A stretch of 7,579 nt of DNA from Nostoc sp. CHAB 5834. GTDB lineage: Bacteria > Cyanobacteriota > Cyanobacteriia > Cyanobacteriales > Nostocaceae. Position numbers and translations under genes: made by a program. Below are positions 4,301 through 7,579 of the stretch, piece by piece; the first letter of the stretch is position 1; each line of letters begins with the position of its first letter. Where the stretch lies: NCBI GenBank assembly GCA_020829485.1, contig JAIVFU010000226.1, positions 1 through 7,579 on the forward strand, read 5' to 3'. The notes beneath the pieces were generated by a model that saw nothing but the letters and a program-made list of their open reading frames with translations, searched no databases and was not told the DNA's origin.

Positions 4301-4732
4301 ATGAACCCAATTTCTGACTCCTCTGAATCCGTAATCTGGTCGGGACGCCCGCACCAGATTGTGAATCTAAAGATTTTCATCATATGCGGACTACTCTGCT
4401 GGCTCGTAATACCTATTTTCTACGCTATGTGGCATTGGCTCGTGGTACGTAACATCGAGTACAACCAGACCCCTGAGCGTCTACGAATTCGGCATGGGGT
4501 ACTGAACAAAGTCTCCGATGATGTGGAGCTTTACCGCGTAAAGGATTTTCAGGTGCAAGAGCCGCTTTACTTGCGCATATTCGGACTGTCGAACGTGGTA
4601 CTCCTCACCTCGGACAAGCTACAGCCACGGGTCACTCTTCGAGCAATCGAGGACGGCTCGGAGGTGAAAGACTTCATCCGTGAGCATGTGGAGTACATGC
4701 GCCAGAAGCGAGGCGTTCGCCAGTTCGACTGA
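4301..4732 (+). CDS. Membrane-anchored PH-domain (bPH2/DUF304-type) protein
   Basis: The N-terminus SESVIWSGRPHQIVNLKIFI has the E-x-V-I-W-x-G-R/H-P opening usual for bacterial PH-domain proteins. A hydrophobic stretch at residues about 22-48 (ICGLLCWLVIPIFYAMWHWL at its core) should cross or enter the inner membrane. Residues about 49-130 form the PH-like domain. They contain YNQTPERLRIRHGVLNK (T-x-E-R-L-x-x-x-x-G-V-L), then VELYRVKDFQVQEPLYLRIF and GLSNVVLLTSDK, the classic strand series of this family. The length (143 aa) is normal for one bPH2 domain with its anchor. The biochemical role of such proteins is mostly unknown. Standing alone rather than in the usual housekeeping pair suggests an accessory copy. 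No strong ribosome site is seen before the ATG. A hairpin follows the stop. Confidence 0.85.
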   Translation: MNPISDSSESVIWSGRPHQIVNLKIFIICGLLCWLVIPIFYAMWHWLVVRNIEYNQTPERLRIRHGVLNKVSDDVELYRVKDFQVQEPLYLRIFGLSNVVLLTSDKLQPRVTLRAIEDGSEVKDFIREHVEYMRQKRGVRQFD

Positions 4733-4736
4733 AACA

Positions 4737-4760
4737 GGGGGCCAATGCCCCCTTCATGTT
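4737..4760 (+). terminator. Probable terminator of the PH-domain gene
   Basis: GGGGGC (4737-4742) pairs with GCCCCC (4747-4752) across CAAT and is followed by TTCATGTTT. The U-tract is poor. An ATG at 4745 that would extend the next gene lies inside this hairpin, which argues against that start. Confidence 0.6.
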
Positions 4761-4776
4761 TCAAAGAACGAGTTTT

Positions 4777-4806
4777 TTGGAGGGGGCTAAAACCAATTTC
4801 TAGACG
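4777..4806 (+). promoter_or_regulatory. Promoter of the 4832-5722 gene
   Basis: TAGACG (4801-4806), within the CTAGAC core ending 26 nt before the ATG at 4832, is preceded at an 18-nt spacing by TTGGAG (4777-4782). This is the one copy where a -35-like hexamer is also visible. Confidence 0.55.
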
Positions 4807-4831
4807 CTTGCATAGCACCAGAAATTGCACC

Positions 4832-5722
4832 ATGCACGGCCTCAACATCTTCGCCCGAACGCTCTCCCAACCAATGAAGGGAGAGAACCGGTTTGCGTTC
4901 GGTAATGAATGGCAATACAACTCACAGAGCGACCGGCATTCGAACTGCGTTCTGTGGCCCGCGTTCCTGGACCTGCTGGCCAACTGTCCACTGCTCCAGC
5001 AGCACATCCGGGAGAAGAAGGTCGGCATCGGCGTCAACCACCCCCTGCTCAACCCCGCCACCGGCCGCCAAAAGAACATCGGCCTAGTGATTGCAAGGCG
5101 CACCGGAGATGAGCCCGCTATCGGCAAAGGTCCCAAGACCTTCGCTGCGCTGGGGCGCCACTACGGCATGGTGCTGAGCAGGACTGAAGCGCGTCTGTTG
5201 CGCTCCCTCCCCGAAGTGCCCCTGTTGACATCGTCCAGCCTTCCAATCCTGGGGGGTATCGATGCGAAGGCCGCCATGACCGCCCACGGGAAGGTCTACA
5301 AGTCTCGACTGCCCGATGAGCTCAATGCGGTCCACACCACCGTGCATTCGGCCTCAGAAGGGGCGATTGCTGCGGGACTGGTGCTCGTGAACGCTTCCAG
5401 CACCTTCATTTCGCCTGTAATGAACAAGCACCCGCTACTGCCCCAGCCCGGCGGCAAGAGCCCCGTGGTCTCCGAGCATAACCAGCCGACGGATGCTCTC
5501 AAGGTGGTGTCCGCAATGCAGAACCTCCCACGAGCCTCCACCTACCGCGGCCACGGGTTTGACGCCCTGGGCATCGGAGTCATCTCGCTTGCCAATGACG
5601 GGGTATCGGAAGTGAAGCTGCTCAACGAACCCCCTTATCTATCCAAGGATTCCGTGGGCTTCTACCAGACGTTCATCCTTGAGATGGCCCAGAAGTATGT
5701 ACAGCGGTTCAACGGCATTTAA
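4832..5722 (+). CDS. Conserved hypothetical protein, possible PD-(D/E)XK-type nuclease fold
   Basis: The frame is open from 4745, but the ATG at 4832 (MHGLNIFARTLSQP, 296 aa) is preferred. The earlier ATG sits in the upstream hairpin and the promoter-like CTAGACG would lie inside the longer frame. Numbering from this start, NEWQYNSQSDRHSNCVLWPA (about 25-44) is followed by NIGLVIAR (82-89) and by GIDAKAAMTAHGK (142-154) with DELNAVHTTVH (162-172). The strand then D-A-K then helix arrangement, together with the earlier strand block, resembles the (D/E)xK core of PD-(D/E)XK nucleases. From memory, related uncharacterised proteins have LDLV and EAK here. If so, this copy has Gly for the first Asp and Asp for Glu. 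HNQP (216-219) and GFDALGIGVI (242-251) look conserved. No membrane segment is present. The nuclease idea is inference. The gene itself is sound, ending at overlapping stops with the convergent transposase-like gene. Confidence 0.8.
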   Translation: MHGLNIFARTLSQPMKGENRFAFGNEWQYNSQSDRHSNCVLWPAFLDLLANCPLLQQHIREKKVGIGVNHPLLNPATGRQKNIGLVIARRTGDEPAIGKGPKTFAALGRHYGMVLSRTEARLLRSLPEVPLLTSSSLPILGGIDAKAAMTAHGKVYKSRLPDELNAVHTTVHSASEGAIAAGLVLVNASSTFISPVMNKHPLLPQPGGKSPVVSEHNQPTDALKVVSAMQNLPRASTYRGHGFDALGIGVISLANDGVSEVKLLNEPPYLSKDSVGFYQTFILEMAQKYVQRFNGI

Positions 5723-7017
5723 TTAATAGACTCAAGGGGGTCGCAAGCCGAAAAATCGGGTCCCAACCGTATCCGGCAACGCAGGGCGACAAGACTGGCC
5801 ACGCCTCCCCCGGGGGTAAGGAAGTACCGCAAGTCATCTAGAGCCTCTTGCCTTCCGTAGCTCAAGTCGAAGTCCAAAGAGTCCAGCATTTGCGCGCGCC
5901 ATGTTTTAAGAAATTCAACCAGCAAGGGGAGCCGGTCATAAGTCCGCGCCTCCAGTTGTTCTAAGTACTCGACCAACGCCCTCTCAGCCTCGTTTCGAGA
6001 AAGTTCAAAGAACGATTCAAGCCACTTTGCTTCCATCTCGCCGAGTTCCGGAGGCAATGCGGCGTGGCTCCCCTCTTGCCCTTGAGAGGCATCCCCGCCT
6101 TCCGAGTGAAAGGCCTTCTTATACCGCTGCAAAACGATTGGCGGGGTCAACTTCTTAATGGCCTTTTTCGACTTTTCCAGCACGTGTTGAAACTCATTAA
6201 GGACAAAGTTCCGGTCCACCACACAGGTAGCAGAGGGGAATTGAGTCCTTACAAAGGTTAGCATCTTCGAATCTTTGCTGGAAATGAAGCAGACCGTAGG
6301 GGCCCCAGGTTTACGCTTTGAAAACCACTTTTCTAGGGCAGAGGATTCTTTTGAAGGAAGCAAATCGACAAGCACCCTATTAGCCAAATCTGTAATCAAA
6401 ATACAATCATTTCGACCAAGCTTAACTGTATGTATGCCCATGTTTGTTGGCAAATATTGCAAACTAGCGTCCAGTTCTTTGGACCAATAGGCCTCAGATA
6501 TTTCCCTAACTATGTCAAAACTGCGATTTACAGCGGAAGCAATCTCATAATAGGGCGTAGAAAGAGACGCTGTGCCGATGTATTGCACACAACGTTCTGT
6601 CATTTTCAATTTCTGGTCAATCCCGGTAACTGGCTGACTGAACTCAAAACCGCATTCTTTGCAAAGAAAGCGAGACAATCGGGCACGCAGTTTTACTGGG
6701 ACACCTGAAATAGGCTGGTCCTGTAATTTTAAATATCGCCAAGTTGTTCTTTGCAACTGATTCTCAACTCCACAACCCAAACAGGCTTTTGGCTGTTTGA
6801 GGTATACGACGGTGAGTTGAAGTTCTGGGGCAGACCCTGGCCGAACCTCAAGAACGGACCAACCGGGAAGGCAGAAAGGATTTTTCACATTACACCCCAA
6901 AAAAAGATAAGGGTAAGCGCTACACAGATAGCCCTGACACAACCGACCCAAGCAACAATGTGAAAAAAAACTATTATTCCACTGTTTTCTAAGCATGTCC
7001 GTACTGGGAGCATACAC
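5719..7017 (-). CDS. ISL3-family transposase-like protein with altered catalytic residue
   Basis: ISL3 transposases are DDE enzymes with an N-terminal zinc finger. Counting from the ATG at 7017 (432 aa), PGWSVLEV (51-58) leads into CLGC (79-82) and CKEC (119-122). The intervening TTWRYLKL and VKLRARLSRF are typical of zf-ISL3. The DDE part includes MGIHTVKLGRNDCILITDLA (193 on), ISSKDSK (245-251), PSATCVVDRNFVLNEF (261-276) and DLSYGRQEALDDLRYF (384-399). The family normally has GID at the first catalytic position; here it is GIH (His196). Asp249 and Glu391 are candidate remaining acids. The Cys-rich residues 1-43 are unlike the family. A GTG at 6886-6888, 6 nt after GGGG, gives MKNPFCLPGW and may be the true start. 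No terminal inverted repeats or CTAnAC promoter were found. The upstream half is more AT-rich than the neighbours. It may be inactive or domesticated. Confidence 0.8.
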   Translation of the reverse strand: MYAPSTDMLRKQWNNSFFSHCCLGRLCQGYLCSAYPYLFLGCNVKNPFCLPGWSVLEVRPGSAPELQLTVVYLKQPKACLGCGVENQLQRTTWRYLKLQDQPISGVPVKLRARLSRFLCKECGFEFSQPVTGIDQKLKMTERCVQYIGTASLSTPYYEIASAVNRSFDIVREISEAYWSKELDASLQYLPTNMGIHTVKLGRNDCILITDLANRVLVDLLPSKESSALEKWFSKRKPGAPTVCFISSKDSKMLTFVRTQFPSATCVVDRNFVLNEFQHVLEKSKKAIKKLTPPIVLQRYKKAFHSEGGDASQGQEGSHAALPPELGEMEAKWLESFFELSRNEAERALVEYLEQLEARTYDRLPLLVEFLKTWRAQMLDSLDFDLSYGRQEALDDLRYFLTPGGGVASLVALRCRIRLGPDFSACDPLESIN

Positions 7018-7325
7018 CGCAAGGGCCGAAAGTGGTTTGTGGGGAATGGCAACGTGTCGCTCATTTCCCCCTCCCCCCTCCCCATTCGCCCTGACGCCAG
7101 CAGCGGTCCTAGTTGGCGACAGCTCAGTGTCTGCAATTTTTGGTCAAAGCCCCTTCAAGTACCCCGTTCCCTCTGGCGCGCAACCTGGAGTCTTCTGAAG
7201 CCAATAGCCGCGGTCTGAGCGGCTGACACAAAAAGAAAGCCCCGCTTTTTTTGACGACAAGCGGGGCTTTTTCAATCAGTGCAGAACTTCTAGAGCACCT
7301 TTGACGATGATGGTAGCTGTGCCGT
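7018..7325. other. Gene-free spacer between the ISL3-like gene and the right tnpB end
   Basis: No supportable gene is seen; short frames here have biased, unlikely composition (a C-rich tract at about 7062-7084). It should contain the promoter of the leftward ISL3-like gene, but none is convincing, and the CTAnAC element used by other genes is absent in the right orientation. It holds the two-way terminator at 7230-7272. The stretch 7273-7325 lies just beyond the IS right-end hairpin. Confidence 0.5.
7230..7272. terminator. Bidirectional intrinsic terminator
   Basis: AAAGCCCCGCTT (7236-7247) pairs with AAGCGGGGCTTT (7259-7270) in a 12-bp stem. T residues follow on the plus strand (7268-7272), and on the minus strand TTTCTTTTT follows (7230-7238). 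In the minus direction it would stop transcripts leaving tnpB. Confidence 0.85.
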
Positions 7326-7361
7326 AAAGCATAAGGTGGCCATTTGGCCAGGTTATGCCTT
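7326..7361 (-). repeat. IS200/IS605-type right-end hairpin at the 3' end of tnpB
   Basis: AAAGCATAAGGTGGCC (7326-7341) and GGCCAGGTTATGCCTT (7346-7361) pair in 13 Watson-Crick pairs plus one G-T over 16 positions, with an ATTT loop and two adjacent mismatches. The tnpB stop codon lies within the stem. Subterminal palindromes of this kind are recognised as single-stranded hairpins by the HUH transposase of these elements. The shared GCATAACYTGGCC links it to the repeats at 301-406. Confidence 0.7.
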
Positions 7362-7577
7362 AACTTCCTGCTTCGCCGAGGGCAGTTTCACCGAACGCTT
7401 GCGCACTCGGCCAGAGCTTCCCTCTCCACAGGCTAAAACCCCCGCACCGGGGGCTTTCGATTCTTCATTCACTGGCGCAGCGTCTCTTAGACTCTGCGCC
7501 AGTATGTTTTTGGCGGCGTTGTGGTCTCGCTCGTGAGATGCCCCACAAGCGGTACACACCCACACCCGGGTACCCAG
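7326..7577 (-). ncRNA. Possible omega RNA (reRNA) region overlapping the tnpB 3' end
   Basis: TnpB guide RNAs are made from the 3' part of tnpB plus the element's right end, with the guide taken from the sequence just beyond that end. Here the conserved structured right end (7326-7361) and the upstream tnpB 3' coding part would form the scaffold. The guide would then come from plus-strand positions just below the element border, near 7300-7325. The exact border and scaffold start are not visible. This is inferred from the family only. Confidence 0.35.
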
Positions 7578-7579
7578 GG
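7353..7579 (-). CDS. tnpB: TnpB C-terminal part (IS200/IS605-type), runs off the right edge
   Basis: The minus-strand frame entering from the right edge reads LGTRVWVCTACGASHERDHN followed by AAKNIL. This is the TnpB zinc finger second half (CTAC) followed by the R-D-x-N-A-A-x-N-I-L block, which carries the third RuvC aspartate. The tail VLACGEGSSGR and KLPSAKQEVKA then matches the usual poorly conserved TnpB end. The stop TAA (plus-strand 7353-7355) lies inside the right-end hairpin. The visible 74 residues are intact. The N-terminal part is outside the window, so activity cannot be judged. It is a different copy from the broken tnpB at the left edge, in the same orientation. Confidence 0.9.
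   Translation of the reverse strand, partial: LGTRVWVCTACGASHERDHNAAKNILAQSLRDAAPVNEESKAPGAGVLACGEGSSGRVRKRSVKLPSAKQEVKA

Noticed and set aside
4745..4831. N-terminal 29-codon extension of the 296-aa gene
   Set aside because: Its ATG lies inside the preceding hairpin, and the promoter-like TTGGAG/TAGACG pair would be within the coding region.
1268..4831. Integron cassette array (promoterless cassettes with attC sites)
   Set aside because: No attC core sites (RYYYAAC/GTTRRRY pairs) between genes, mixed gene orientation, and every gene has its own promoter-like element.
5736..7150. Inverted repeats that would bound an ISL3 element
   Set aside because: The best pairing (GGGGTCGCAAGCCG-type sequence near 5736 with the complement of TTTTTGGTCAAAGCCCC near 7138) needs gaps and its left part is coding, so it is not convincing.

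Overview
The base composition (GC-rich body with AT-rich patches), the AAGGA/GAGGA-type ribosome sites, the compact hairpin-plus-T-run terminators and the protein families together suggest a betaproteobacterium, probably of the Burkholderiales. The window looks like an accessory region (plasmid, integrated element or genomic island). It contains no housekeeping gene, and the assignment to a lineage is inference.

Layout. The left edge (1-299) holds the start of a minus-strand IS200/IS605-type tnpB with a premature stop at codon 42. It is followed by an IS-end-like stretch with three 22-bp direct repeats (301-406). The right edge (7353-7579) holds the C-terminal end of a tnpB in the same orientation, with a strong right-end hairpin (7326-7361) that overlaps its stop codon. 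The 7 kb in between is therefore bracketed by two tnpB fragments in direct orientation. Between them are eight small or medium genes: a duplicated-domain protein with a zinc ribbon (623-1267, minus), an unrecognised 285-aa protein (1368-2225), a GNAT-like acetyltransferase (2296-2847), an unrecognised 115-aa protein (3155-3502, minus), two small unrecognised proteins of 74 and 87 aa (3612-3836, 3947-4210), a membrane-anchored bacterial PH-domain protein (4301-4732), and a 296-aa protein with possible PD-(D/E)XK nuclease features (4832-5722). An ISL3-family transposase-like gene (5719-7017, minus), with an apparently substituted first catalytic Asp, closes the set and converges on the 296-aa gene with overlapping stop codons.

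The most striking organisation is that the eight non-transposase genes look like independent single-gene units. Each has the same promoter-like element CTAnAC ending 25-31 nt before its start codon, and most are followed by their own intrinsic terminator. The two mobile-element genes lack this element upstream, as far as they are visible. Several units also share further intergenic elements: ATTTAGGG boxes, a TCGCTAnAC extension, an ATTCATT/AGGACAT leader, and a 16-bp 3'-end element. This suggests a moron-like set of accessory genes under one promoter class or regulator. No biochemical pathway linking the proteins can be read from the sequence.
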